Shown here piece after piece: positions 36,522-50,400 of a stretch of DNA of 64,000 nucleotides (position 1 is the first letter of the stretch; each line of letters opens with the position of its first letter). The notes below the pieces were generated by a model. It was not told the DNA's origin. It did not search any database and saw only the letters and a list, made by a program, of their open reading frames with translations. Both the position numbers and the translations under genes were made by a program. Origin of the DNA: Capitella teleta (taxonomy: Eukaryota > Annelida > Polychaeta > Capitellidae). Location of the stretch: positions 205,150 through 269,149 of the forward strand of contig KB292506.1 of NCBI GenBank assembly GCA_000328365.1. The letters run 5' to 3'.

Positions 36522-39500
36522 ATGTCGGGTCAGAAGAGCTCTCGCGTCATGCGCGTGATTGGCTGTCACGATCATGCCACCAAGGCCCTTGTGCTGACAG
36601 CCAATCAGATTACGTGAGTAGATTTTGGAATTATTATTCTCTGCGTTAATTCATGTTTTTAAAACTGCTTTTGTCAAACAGATACTTCTTTAACTGTCCT
36701 GAGGGAATACAGCGAGCATTGCATTGCAATGGGTACGTAGCTAGCAAACGAGTGATTGGCTCATTTTGTGTCACCTTTAAACTTTTAGGCTAGCTAAAAC
36801 GAAGGAGGTCAACATCCTCGTCACGCGCAATATTTGGAGCAACATTGGTGGATTGATTGGCGCTTGCCTGTTCTTCCAGGAAGGACAGAAGAGCGTTGTT
36901 AGATGCCACGGATCCAACTCATTGGTCTGCGCTTCAAATAAATTTAGAGTGTTGTTAATTATTGAGTTATTTTATACAGAAGCAAATTTTGTCCAATGCT
37001 CGAGGCTTCAGTCAATTTGAGCATCAACCAAGTGAGGATCATTTTTAGGTTTCTCTTCCTGTTAAAGGAATCTCATTTCCAGTTGTGACCCCACGAACTG
37101 AAAAGGTTTTCACCGACGATTTTTTGAAAATTACGTACGTTCCTCTTATGGCTGATGCTACAATGAAAGGTAGGTCACAGGATGTAGGTCCAAGGAAATG
37201 ATGTTTTCTTTGACAGCGGATGAAGGGAAGAAGCGAGTGTTGTATGATGATGAGGTCACATCTTACATCATTGAGGTACTTGACTGCCTTGTCTCAATTG
37301 CTTGTAGTAATAAACCTAACAGGCTCTTCCATTGGCCAGGAGGATTGATATGGAGAAATGCGTGCTTTTGGGAATCAAACAGTCAGTCAGACCATAAATT
37401 ATAGATTGATTATTCAGTGGTTTTGATTCCCTGTTCAGAGGTCCGATGGTGGGTCAGTTGAAGAAAGGCGAAGCGGTCACTCTTCCTGATGGCACAGTGG
37501 TCAGTTCTGATGCCCAGATTACCTTGACCGTTTGCTCAATTCTAACTCTCAGATTGAACCAGAACAAGTTCTTAGAGATGCAGAACCAGTCAACCCCCCT
37601 CTGCTTGGTACGATTTCTTTGACTTATTATTTCACTTGTTATACTTATTTATTCATACAGTTGTTGATTGCCCTTCGGATTGTTATATCACATCTCTGAA
37701 CAATTGCGAAGATCTCCAGCCATTCTATGCGGATAAGAAACTCTCGCTGGTCGTTCATCTGACGCCAGGGGACGTCATGCTAGATGCAGCGTACATCCAC
37801 TGGATGAAAAGGTTGGAAATTTATTCGACCATTAAGCGCAAAATTTAAATTATTGTTATTGACAGATTCGGTGCAGATGTTCAACACTTAGTGGTCAATG
37901 AACTTGGCGAATCTTCGCCCGTTTCCAGCGTGCACTGGTTCCAATCAATAATGAATTTAATTGACTCAAAACTTTTCCCTCTTCTGCATGATCCTTTCAT
38001 GAAAACGGTTATTATGGATGATTATAGTTGGTGCCCATTTGTGAATGATAATTTCCGCAGGAAGTAGATATGGAAGGGAATCGAGAATTGCTCTCTAAAC
38101 ACGGTTTAAACGTCACGCTTGGCAGGAGTAATTTGAAGTACTTGTGGTCCAGAACGCAAATGTTTGATGCGTGAGTCCGGTTATCTTGATATGCTCTTAA
38201 GAATTCAATATGTGGTTTCCGCAAAGGAATGAGGTCGTGACCCGCCTTGACGTGGCTGCCTCACAGGAGGAAGCTCTTCAAGATGAAGATTTTAAGAAAA
38301 TGCTGCAAGAATTTCTACCGAAAGTGGCTGAATTACGAGACAGTGGTTAGTGGAAGACGCTTGGTAGATTATTCTTAACTGATTACTCTCTCCCTGCGCA
38401 GAGGGATCTGAATTCCCACGTTTCACCTTCCTCGGCACTGCCTCCGCCTCTCCGAGTAAATATCGGAATGTTTCCGGAATTCTCTTACAAGCGAGGTAGG
38501 GTCAATGAGGCGTTTTGTTTTGTTCTTGTGTTATTACTGGGTGCTTTTTTCAGAGAGGATCAGTATTTCATCCTCGACTGTGGTGAAAGCTCTCTTATTC
38601 AGATGATCCTGCATTATGGCGTGGAGAAAGTGAAAGATATTCTCATTAACTTAGATTTGATCTACATTTCCCATCTGCATCCTGACCACCATCTAGTAAT
38701 TGCAATTAATACAGGGTTAGCGCTAATAATCAACATGTCTCTCACAGGGCTTTTTCACGATTCTCCTTGAACGACAAAAGGCTTTTGCCTCCAAAGGTCA
38801 GCCCTACAAACCTCTTGAAGTCGTTACTTGTCAGTCGTTTGAGAACTGGTATCGCTTGGTGGAGACCTACTTTGGAATTCCAGTTTCCCAATTAATTCGG
38901 TTTGTTAACCACATTTTTATAATATTGATTGATTTATCTCTATTTATGCTCGCAGACACACTTTTGTAGAGAATTTTCAAGTGAATTTCTTTGACCGAAT
39001 TGATCACTCTCTGCTGAAAAATCTAAATCTGTCACAGGTAAGGAATGAAATCAACTGGGGTCAACTGGGATCAGCTGATGACACTTTCAGATTCGCTCGG
39101 TACATATGCACCACACGCAGTTCCCTTTTGGCGTACGACTGAATCATGCGGACGGTTGGAGCGTGGTCTACTCAGGAGACACAATGCCCTGCGATGCTCT
39201 CGTCAAGGAAGGTCAGTTGATGTGTTGCCACTTTTCATTGCCTCATTTTTTATGATTCAGGTCACGGATGTGATGTTCTGATTCATGAGGCGACTTTCAT
39301 GGAAGGAATGGAGTCAGAAGCCACGTTCAAAAATCACAGGTGAAAGTTCAAATAATTTGCAAAGCAACGCATGCACTTTTGTTTGGCCATCATCTTAGTT
39401 GGGAATGCATGCCTGCCCTAAGCGCCGCTTGTAATTCTCATTTCTCCCTGCAGCACGATGCCTCAAGCGCTGAAAATTGCACGAGAAATGGAAGCCAAGT

Positions 39501-39940
39501 TCACCTTGCTCACCCACTTCTCCCAGCGCTTCCCCAAAATTCCGCTCATGCCTCCGGAGAAGACCCGGAATGCAGGCTCAGCCGTCGATCACTTGAGGGT
39601 GCGTTCGATCACTGTTCAATGAACTATTCAACTTATTTGATTTGAACTGCAGGTGTCTATGAAGGACCTTCACCTGGTGCCTCTGTTTAAACCACTGCTG
39701 CTTCAGCTCTTCAAGGAAGACCATCACGAAGTGCTCCGCAAAATGAGCTCATGGATGGAGAGGGAGGCAAACAGGGAACCCAGGAAGAAGCACAAAGTCA
39801 ACCAACGCAAACGCAATTACAAGAATTTCTCTCCCTTGGGAGAAGGCCACTCCTCATCTTCAACCGAGGATCTTTCGCCCAAAAGGGTTTCACCATCAGC
39901 AAAGACTAAACAGGCGAAAAAAATGACGACAAATAGCTGA
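36522..39940 (+). CDS. ELAC2: ELAC2, long-form tRNase Z (20 exons)
   Basis: tRNase Z cuts the 3' trailer from precursor tRNAs in nucleus and mitochondria. Exons: 36522-36613, 36682-36732, 36789-36924, 37049-37169, 37217-37275, 37323-37381, 37439-37499, 37553-37607, 37661-37811, 37866-38007, 38061-38170, 38227-38345, 38402-38495, 38554-38695, 38748-38899, 38956-39037, 39091-39211, 39261-39339, 39454-39598, 39653-39940. They join in frame to 752 residues (human about 826). The inactive N-terminal half has YFFNCPEGIQR. The catalytic half has GTASASPSKYRNVS, the metal site SHLHPDHHLG (456-465), SGDTMPC (570-576), HEATF (591-595), THFSQRF (629-635) and AVDHLR. The tail is basic and may carry a nuclear signal. 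No mitochondrial presequence is seen, so an upstream exon may be missing. The exon 3 donor (GTCTGC) is the weakest call. Confidence 0.93.
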
Positions 39941-39949
39941 TATTATTTT

Positions 39950-39955
39950 AATAAA
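39950..39955 (+). terminator. Poly(A) signal of ELAC2
   Basis: AATAAA nine bases after the ELAC2 stop codon, implying a very short 3' UTR of a few tens of bases. This fits the compact character of the gene. Confidence 0.7.
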
Positions 39956-40673
39956 GGAAATTGTTGTTTGCTAATGTTAATGTGTTGCGTGAAGTTCCAT
40001 TGAGCTAGGATTTTGAAATGTTCATCATGATTTCGGTTTGCTTTGTACTGGTTGGACGAAGATGGTATTGTCATCGCCGAAGTTGTTGCTCCGTTGTTGA
40101 TGCATCGCTTGCGATTATAGCTCACTAAGGGCTTACACGTCACATTTTGCAGGGTCCTATAACCAGGGAAATTGTGTGTAGCGTGTCAGAGAATTTCATG
40201 AATTGCATGACCGCTTAAGAAAAAAAAATTCTTTATGTGTACCCAGAAGCTGTTGGTACTACCTCTCCCTTGGCTTGATCCAAGAATGCCAAGTTGATAT
40301 TATAATTGACAATGATCAGAAAATCAGGGATAGCCCTGGTCCCGGGAATTCTAATAATAATATATTAAATAATATCAGCTACCTAGCATGCAAGGAAACC
40401 GCATTCCCCCTCGGTCTCCTTAGAACATTATGATACATGTTTGTACCGTACTCTATGGTGCCTGTTAATGTGACCCTGCACCACCGATTTAAGATGAAAT
40501 CATAACGCAATATTTCTGAATTTTGGAGTTTGCAAACATAGCGTGCTGGTGTCGCTCAGCCAATCAGAGCAGAGCAGCAGAAATGACACTTCAGCAGTGA
40601 CAGACTTCAATAAGAGGCGCCGCAGCAGCACGGACGGAACAACGCTCGCTATTTTGTGGAATAATAAACGACA
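39956..40673 (+). promoter_or_regulatory. Promoter and 5' UTR of the GPC3/5-type gene
   Basis: This 720-bp gap separates ELAC2 from the glypican on the same strand. A CCAAT box in the context AGCCAATCAG lies at 40560-40564, followed by a GC-richer leader with CAG/GCA repeats before the ATG. No TATA box is obvious. The first half is AT-rich with nothing recognised. Confidence 0.5.
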
Positions 40674-40872
40674 ATGGCTAAAAACGTGTGTGGATTGTGG
40701 CCTGTAGCCAGTTTGATTTTCAGTGCTTTAGCGCCGATTCTGTGTGAAACTCCAGTGGATACCGCCTCGTCTAATGCTGCTGCCAGCGAAAACCAGTGTC
40801 AACATGTGAAGAATTCGTTCGTGGGGCTTCAGCTGGGACATGCGAGTGTAGTGCCCACTCAATTCATACATG
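40674..40872 (+). CDS. GPC3/5: GPC3/5-type glypican exon 1
   Basis: Residues 1-66 plus one base of the next codon. A hydrophobic signal peptide (VCGLWPVASLIFSALAPILC) is followed by the first conserved cysteine (ENQCQHVKNSF), the family's first core position. The ATG context is ACAATGG. The donor follows CATG, phase 1, as in exon 1 of the second glypican of the window. Confidence 0.9.
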
Positions 40873-43800
40873 GTAATTTATGCGGGCCCCTTTATTGATA
40901 AATTTAATGCCAATATTAGCTTGTTAGTTTTCTGATTATTATTATGCTGTTCACGTGAAGTAAGATTTTATTTTTGTCGAGTGTCGCATTTCTCACATCT
41001 CAATTTATCAGCTGATGTCAGCCGAGTACTGTAGGCCTACTTTTGTCTTTTGACGAGGACTTAGTCACTAGTAGTCTCGCACTAGTACAAAGTATCCTAT
41101 TACCAAATCATGCAGTTTCAGATTTGTTTAACATCATACATTTGGCCCCTGTGTTGTAAACAATAGTTTATTATATCTAAATTATGGTGTGAAGAATTAA
41201 CAATTAAAAGTTCAGTCAGATCTTGGAAAACAAATTGAAAATGTGATAATCTGTATACTTGAATGGAGATCCCAATTTATACTGATAACAGTGCTCAAGT
41301 AGAACTTGTAATGAACTTGTATCCAATTGAACAGAATTGAATTAGTGCTCTAATTCTGTGCTAAATACAGAAATTCGCTATAATTATGAGAGTCCCCAAA
41401 TAAGCATTTTAGTGCCATGTTTTGCTCACTTGTGTGTGAGTCAAAGATGATAATTCAACACAAATACTCTAAATTCCAAATTCATATAATAGTCAACGAT
41501 AATGTGATGAGGGAAAAACTATTCATCAAACAAAAACTGTCTGCTGAAAACTCGTAATAGTTTCTGTGTAATCAATCGTTGGGTACTCTTCAAGTACCAT
41601 TGTGCTCGCTGGGTTATTTAGTGCTGTGACAGCGTGACTCATGTGTGGCACTAATTAAACTGCTCTTTTGATCTCCTCTATCGCATGTGGCATCCATATC
41701 CTCTAATCGATAAGACATCTCTTATCAGTCCAAGTGAGCTATGTGTCACCTTTAATCACCCTGTGCCTCTACTTGGTTAACGTGAAAACAGTTATTCAAT
41801 ATTGAATTTTATTGATATTTCCTTAAATTAATGCACCAGGTTTTTATGATGTTTAATTATGGTAATGTGTTCTCAAATGAGGATAAAAATAAGTTAATGA
41901 TATGCGTATCATTTATATAGGTCAATGTAATCATTTTGTGAATTGGGTTCATTGTCCATATAAATCAAACTAAAGAAAAATATCCTAAAATTCCAGAACT
42001 TCATATAACCAGTCTTAAAATTTAAAACGTAAATGACTTCTAAAGAAGACATGTAATTTATAATAATCATCATAACAGGAGCCAAACATTAAATTAATTC
42101 AAATGAGGGATAGCTGAGTAGCAAGAACCGCCATTCTGAATTCAATACTTCATGCAAATGCCTTTGATACCGAATGTGGCGTTCAATGAATGCTTATTTG
42201 TTATAGATCCCGAGATGGAGGTCTGCTACAGAGGATCCCACGATTCGCTCAGCAGGGGCTGTTGCAACCGGCGAATGGAGAAGAAGTTTCACGCCACAGC
42301 CGAGCAACTCTACGCTCAGTCGCTCCGTCAAAGCAGCTCGTACCTCCGCAATATCCTCTCAGCCAATTCGCTTCATTACCAGGGTAATTAACACGTTTTT
42401 GGGTCACTCAAATGACCCACTTAGCTGGAGAGTAGGTCAAGTGTCAGGTATGCGCATCATTAAAGGTGTCGCTATACTCCGCGCGTAGCACTCAGTGATA
42501 AATGTATATCATATCGTGATAATTATCAGCTTTGGAATTTGATAACTCCATCTGGTTACGTCATCAGTCTGCTGGCTCGTTGATGTTTTATTATTTATTA
42601 TTATTCACTAATTTCTATTTCCCCGCGTGAAATTCCACTTAGTTGACCTCGATACATAAATGAGAGGTGATTAAACCATTCATCCAATTATTATGTGATA
42701 ATTAGTTAATAATTCACAACGTCTTTTAACCTTCTGCTCCAAATGCCAAAGTTCAGAGCTTCAGACTAAGTCGATTTTTCCCCTCATTCTCCTGCCGCGA
42801 ATTGAGCGAAACGAGACACATTCATCAGATTAAAAATCATGAATATTCAGTTGTTCTCTGCATTACATTAACATACTAATTACATGTACCTAGTATTGCA
42901 ATATCACTGCGTGCGGGCTCTTGCAATTCGTTTGTCTAATGTAATACAGACGCTGGTACTAGTGGTCTAGTACACAATATCCGGTCAATTAACAGTACTT
43001 GTAATGTTTAGATAACAATATTTGTTGGTTGCCAGGGCGACGTCAAATAGCTGTGTCAACATAATAAATTATTTTGTATAACTGCCAGTGCACAGGCGCG
43101 TTGCGAGATTCGTTTTTATTTGCTGATATTTCGAGTGAGCGCTTGTTTCTCTCTGCGTGGCGATGATTCCTTCTTATCTGCCAGTCTTATCACTTTCGTC
43201 AAGTGTTATCCGAGCGCGTGTTTTGTAAACGAGAAGCTTTATTCTTTTCGTTATCTTTTTATATTTTTCTTATGTCTGATAGAAAACTCCAATGGTTTCC
43301 TGCGTGAGTGTGAGCGCGTGTTGAATAGCGACCTCGCCTTAAGCTGTCTCGCCCTCCTCATCACTTCATAAAGCGTAGCGAGACACGGAGGTCATCGAAG
43401 GGTCAAGCAGTGCTCTGATCATTACCACTGGGCATTACTGTCGCATTGTCAGCAGAGAAACTCTCTTGACTAGTATATGCTGAATGGTAATGATTGGCTG
43501 CCTAATCATTTGTCTAGTGTAATTAATTAATTATGATTCAAGTGATAATTTAATTATATTCATTAATAATTGCCATTCATTGAAAATAGATTGATTTAAG
43601 ATGCATAATTTATTCTTTTCGCAGATCAATTCCTGCAAATGATCAGTTCCGCGGAGAATGCCACCGAATCCGTGTTCCGCCATTCCTTCGATATCCCGAT
43701 CCGGGATTCGCGCAGTCCGATCGAATCGCTCTTTCTGGATCTGCAGGCGTTCCTCAAACACCAAGACGTTGACCTTCACGACAGCCTGCTGACCTTCTTC

Positions 43801-44457
43801 GACGAACTTTTCCCTGTCATCTACCACTACACGCTGAACGACCCGACCGTCGTCGACATTGACCAGGATTACGCCGACTGTTTGATGGAGATCCGGCAGG
43901 ATTTGAACCCACAGCCGTTTGGCGATGCGCCTGCGCGACTGGCTCACCGCTTCAGCAAGTCGTTCGGGGCAGCGCGCGCCTTCCTGGACGCGATGACCGT
44001 CGGCATGGAAGTGGTCAACACGACCGAGTACTTGACCGTGGATAACTCGTGTTCCAGAGCGGTCACTCGGATGACCTACTGTTCGCAGTGCCACGGATTG
44101 CGAGGCGCTTTTCCCTGTCACAACATGTGCATGAACATCATGCGCGGATGTCTTGTTCATGTCGTCAACTTGGATTCCTCGTGGAACGCTTTCGTCGACG
44201 GATTGTCCGAACTGACCTCTGGCATGAAGGGCGTCTATGACCTTGAGGAGGCGCTCCAAGGATTCGCCGACGCCGTTTCCGACGCCATAATGTACGCCAT
44301 GAATACACCCCGCAAGTACATCTCGCAGGTGAGATTATCATTCATATTAGTTGCTTGTTTATCGGGGGAAATAATTGCCAATGATGTTCTAATTTGCTTC
44401 TGCATCTTCCGAGGATTGCAGATTCCGAGAAAGGTTTCAATGTTTGCTTTTGTTCAG

Positions 44458-44488
<31 letters not shown>

Positions 44489-47400
44489 TTTTTTTGTTTT
44501 TTTTTTGGCATAGTTGTCTGGATTTCCAGGAAATTCCTTTCTCTGCTCGTCAAACGAAGCCTTTGAAGTTTTTCATTCCGTCTTTATCCGGGATGATAAT
44601 TATTTTGCACATGTTTATTGTACATGGAAGTACATTATATCCACTCCTTGGGTTGCTATCGTTGACGGTTGATTCCAAATCAGCGGTGTATCAACCATGT
44701 GCCATTGCCCTCAATACGGTGTACCCTTCGCTTGAATTTTTCCTTTCATTCAGTTGATTTCCTCAGTCGATCCGTCTATATTCTGACTTCTTTCTTATCG
44801 CGAACTGAAGTTCTCTTTGAAATCCTTGTCGTCCGTCATCAAGTGGTTTTATGCTTTATCGATTATCGAACGAATAAGTAGACGAGTATAGTCTGGTATT
44901 AAAATTATTAATCATATTCGTGAATTTCGAGATTAAAAGTGACTGTTTTAGGTGTAATTTCCTTTATATGGCTGAGAAAGAAAAAAAAATCGCATTTTTT
45001 TTCGGTTGAGTGAATTTCGGCTGAAATGTTGCGCCATCAGTATTGTCTTTCCATAATATTGAGCGATGTGGTGTCTACTTTCCATACTCTTCCATGCATG
45101 TAACTTTTAAACTATTTCGGTATGCGACATTTTTGATTCTTAACCTAGAACTGTTCCCATGTGTTTCCTCAGTCAATTAATACAGGATTCGTTATTACCC
45201 CATAACAAGGCCGGGTACTATGAGTTGCTGTCTTTGGTATCCTATCGAGGGGCTGCCCCGCCCATATTGCACAGCCGAGTGTCGTCCGAGCCTAAAACCG
45301 GTGAATTGCCTTCATGTCAAAACCGGTTTTAGGCTTGCTTCTAGTTTCTAGTGGTTCAGTTGCATCACTTGCATGATAACATCTTTATCTCTCGCGACGT
45401 TCAGCTCAATTCCATGCAATGATCTGCGCTCACAAAACATGCGGCGCAATTTCTTGGGGCCAAGAAAAACACGAGGTAAAAATTCGGATCTCTTTCAAAG
45501 GAAAATCTGAATTCTATAAACTCCGAATTTGAACTTTTGAAGCATCAAAGGGGGGAGGAAAAAAAAAAAACCTCCGCGTTGCTTCATGCTTGAAAAGAAG
45601 AAAATAAAAATCATTTCATGATTTCAATTACCCATTTCTGTTTGCTCCATTTAGCCAGCGTTCTGTTGATGACGCAACTTGAGATCTGCGCTGAAATAAC
45701 CAATCGCATTTATGCAAACGATAATCAATAACTGATGCATGTATTGGCTGTTCTGAATCGATTATATGAGCAATTAGTCTGCATTATATTCATGTCATAT
45801 ATTGATGTAAGTTGATATTAATACCTATACGTGTTGATTGCTTGTATATGATTATTCAGCCGTGCTATACATGTATAATTGCATACAGATGCTGTATACA
45901 TCATATACACAGAGTTTCGTAGTTTTTCCGCAGAATACAGATCTGCTGTTTACATAAACAGGGGGCTGCTGCTGTTGAATAGTGCTCATCGCTGCTTTTG
46001 TTTTGCGTTTTATATCTTTGCTATCAATTTCTTCGCTGCCTCAATCGTAAATTCGTAATTGCTGAAAATTAATTGAGTGAAGCTGCCATGAATCTGACAG
46101 TCCACTATAGACTCTATATCAGAGCCTGGCTGCCATGAAATCGAATTTGGACATGCGTAAATTTAAAGTGGACCAGCCTTTGAGAAAACCAGATATTTCT
46201 ATACTTTGTTACTGGTATTAGTACATATCCTAAAAGGAGCGCGTGAATTAAAAGTACTCCTACTCTTAGTTGACATCACGCGCGATGTTTGACTTGATGT
46301 TAGCAGATGTTTATCTTTCAAGGTCAACTTTTGTCGCTACGAAGGATGTGCAGCATTAATTTGTTATTAAAAAAGGACCATGTATCAATGTTAAAAAAAC
46401 GCGAAGTGAATAATTATAGCGTTTATGTCTGCAAATTAAACTCAAATCCTCTGTTGTTTAACTCGTCTTTGAAATTCGACCCCCCCCCCTCCCCGACTAA
46501 GTAAAGCATACTAGCACAAACCGATAAAAATCTCATTTCTTTGTTAAAAAAAAAAAAAATCTTTCGTGAAGAAAAAGACAGTTTTGTTTTAAATTTGTTT
46601 CTTGGTGGCGCTCGAACAAAGAGATTGCCGACCTCCCGGGGTGAATGCACTCATAATGTGCGTACCCTCTTTGTGTGCGTGTTTGTGTGTGGCAAACGCG
46701 ATGACGGAATGCTGGTTTCCTCTTGGAATTCCCCTCCGAATCGACAAGTCTGTGTATTCGTGGAGTTTTTATTTAAATTCATGTTGATTCATTTGCATTT
46801 TTTTGGTGATCATTGGCTGAATATCTGAATATTTATTGACATCATTTCTCGCATTTCAATAAGAAACACTCGACTTCCCGATAACATCATGATTGTAATT
46901 CGATGTTTCATGTATCGTTGCAATCCGATACGATCATACATGAAGTGTTGAAGTGCTTCCGAATTGCTCAGTACCGCATTCATATCGATGACGTCATCAT
47001 GCGCGTGCCTCTTGATTATTATTACACACAAGTACTTCGATTACGAGGGTGTCGAAGGAAGTACTCACATACTGTGTTTTTGTGAGAGGCCTACATACTC
47101 TCGCACACACACAGTCACGTGGTTCTGTGGAAGCCGCGTGCTAAATAGACACCTTCTTTATGATCGATCGTAAATTCCTCGCTTTCTGTGGACTGCTGTT
47201 TATTTGGTCTGTGACAATTATTATTGTATTATTACTATAAAAAAAAAAAATGTCGCCATTCTTCTTCCGGCCTGTGATCCTCAATGAATCAGCCCACTCG
47301 GGAAAACCCAGTTCTAGCAAGGTCACGTGATAATGGCGTCGACTACTTTGCAGTCGGCGTATTGTGTTCTGGTGATGTAATCATTCTGTAATCAGCCCAC

Positions 47401-50400
47401 GCGTCTGCTGTGTGATTGTGTAATTATGAGAGAAAAAAAAAAAAAAAAAGGGTCAAATCACCCAGAATATAAGTGTATTAATTGAAGGAATTCACCCCTT
47501 TGAAATGTGGTTCCCTTTGAACTACATGTACTAGTAAATAGTAGTGATCATGCATATTGCATCTGAACAGTCATTTATCTCTCTCTCTTAATGGAGCTAC
47601 TCCTGTTACCTTGGCAATTGTCTTGATTGGTTGCCATGGTAACGCAGCTTTTGTGTTATTGTACTCATCCATATTGCAGCTTATGAAATGAACAAAATGG
47701 AGTTCTTATCTTCAGCGTGCATTCGAAGCAGACAATTAATTGATATGAATCTCGCTTAATTATCTCCTCCTTTCCCCCTCACAGGTTATTGCGAAATGCG
47801 GTCACCCCAAATCGACCCCTGGCGGTCAGCCCCCGACCAAGAGGCCCCACTCGGTGAAGGTGTCTCGCCTCCTGCCGCCGCCCAACGCCAAAAGCGACGC
47901 GAAACTCAGCTCCAAACTGGAAATGTTGATGCGCAACTTGGTCGCGTCGAAAGGATTCTTCGCTCAGCTTCCAGATACGATCTGCAACTCTGATAAATAC
48001 GCCCCTCTGGACGACAGGCAGTGCTGGAACGGACTGTCATTGGGGAGGTACGTGTCGATTTCGCCTTTTATAATCAGCGTCGATTTCGTGTTTGCGCCTC
48101 TCCCGATGAAACGCTGTCAATTACGCTGAAGAACGTCGATTGCGGCTGTCAATGCAAGTAGTCGAAAGCGTCGATTGCGTCTCTGCACTTGTCCATTTCA
48201 TCAAGTGAAGTGTCCATTGCAGCCTTTCGTTGCTATCCATCACTTCTAAGTACCAAATTAATTGCTCCATACCAGGTACCCTCTCCCAAATGCCTAATTT
48301 CGCTGCCATTCCATTACGAACCTCTTTTCCATGTCATGCATATTCATGACCTTCACTCAGCAACCTCTCCCTCGTGCCTCAGTACTCATTGCACTGGGCA
48401 ATCCAATTTTAACCTGTTCTTTTTATGGTCGATCGTCTATGCGTCTTCCAGACTTATAATTACATCAAGCGTTTACAACATGTAATCAATTATGTGAGGT
48501 TTTTACAATTTCATTAAAAAAAAAAAAGTCCCCTTATTAAATTCGGTGCGACTGTGAGTTACAAGAGGTAGCACTAGTATATGGTGCTGTGAAATATACA
48601 GCGCAGTGCCACATGTAACGAGTGCATGAACCCGCGCTACTATGGCTACATCCACATAATCTGGGCTATCACTTGTTTGTTTTGTGTTTTTGTATTTTTT
48701 TTTTTTTTTTTTTAGGGGAGGGGGGGAGAGGGGTCGTGGTGCATTTGTCTAATTATTTCAGCCTATGAGCGCCACTTCAAGGGCTTTCTGTGCATTTTAT
48801 ATCTCATTCGCCGTTTCTTCTGTCATTAGCGTTCAACCCCCTCCCCTCTTGGTGGGCCTTTCTTTAGGGTTGGGTTTTTTTTAGGTCAAGGTTGTCTTTG
48901 TGTTCAATGTCGTCTTGTTCTGAGAAATCGATTTCAAGAAGGAGATAGGGCGAGAATGCAAGTGGCGTGGATGCGTTGAGTGCCGTGATAGTCTTAATGT
49001 GTCAATTTCGACTCAAATTGTCCATTTCATGTCGAAATTCGCCCCAACCCCCCTGAATCTGGTATTAGCGATTCCTCCACTGGGACATTGTTATCTGGAA
49101 TTTGGAGCCAGCGAGAGGACGAGTAGGTTTCTTATTTCGCTCACGTTTGTGTTCGCTCGCTTCAGATTTAGATCTGCCCCGTTGCAGCTCGCTTCCCTGT
49201 TTTCCCATCGTCCCGAGTTCATTTGTGGAAATTCCGTCGATGTCGTTCGGAATATTAGATTTGAGGACTGCTTCTATCTTCCTGTGTATGTTCATTGTGA
49301 CTGGCCTAATGTTCTCATGGAGACGAGATTTGAGTTTCATTTGATTTTGTTTCTTCTGATGACATTTTAAGAGTGTACATCTAGCGTCCGCTGCTCCGCG
49401 CAGTCGTGTGTCAATTTCGTCATGCGATCAATGGACACTGCGGCTGGCGAAATTTCTCCTTCCGCATGAGCGACGCATCATCATTGTGTGCAGAGAAGGA
49501 GTAAAAGCGGGAAAAGGCATCGATCGGCTGTCTTCTCCTCTTCCTCCTCCTCTTTCAACGATCGCTAAAAAGCTATGACTCAGACACGTGATCCTAACTT
49601 CCTAGAAATATCCCTGGTTGCTACCATGGTGACTCAAAGTTCCTACGGCAACCGCCGTTTTTCTGTGTTGTTGTCTGTAAGCGGTTTAATTAAATCATCA
49701 TAAAACATGTCGACAGTCAACGGCTGTGTCAACCTTTCTTCTCTTTTTATTCCCTTTCGGAATTTCGTCAACACCAAACAATATTTCTCAATATTCGCGT
49801 CTGTCCTCAACTCCTCTCATCTTCTTGGGTTTTTTTTGGTTAAATATGTTAATTTCTTCTACAGATATTTTTCGTGTTTTTCCAACGTGGCATTTACATT
49901 CATCATGATTGTTTTATGTTCCTCTTCTGAGAAATTGCATAAATTCGTTGCTATGGGCAACCTCAATATTGTGCATTCTGCGTGAGTCAATATGACTGCA
50001 AGTGCCGTATGTGCGTGGCGCGCATTATTCGGGGGCTGTTAAGCCTGATCCTTTCGACTGTTCGACATGAACGCCTTTGTTGTCCATGTCAGTGAGTGCT
50101 GTGGGCAAGTGAAGCCTCTCTCCTCTGGCACATGCCCCTGCACCGGAATAACCATGTCTCCTTACTAGTGATTGACAACGCCCTGTCTCTCTGCTAAACA
50201 GCCCCTGAAAAAAACGAGCACCGAACAAAACCCTGGCTTTTACCCTAAAGAGAAATAAAAACCACCAACGATTCGAATTACCCGAGCTCTCATTTTAATG
50301 TTACCATAGCAACCTGGGTTAACAGGAAACCCCTCGCCTCCAATTGACACTCGGCGCTGTCTTTTGGCCGCTATTAAAACACCCCAGGGGTGCAGCGCTT

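Larger units (their letters stand above)
44329..47784 (+). other. Glypican intron 3
   Basis: 3.5 kb. It contains T-rich runs at 44.46-44.51 kb and A runs near 45.56, 46.55, 47.24 and 47.43 kb. A 13-bp perfect inverted repeat lies at 45,290-45,334, and two RFX X-box-like sites lie side by side at 47,605-47,643 close to exon 4. No coding segment is seen. Confidence 0.65.

Noticed and set aside
43531-44259. 242-codon minus-strand open frame over glypican exon 3
   Set aside because: A shadow of the GC-rich coding exon. No domain, and the plus-strand protein is unmistakable.
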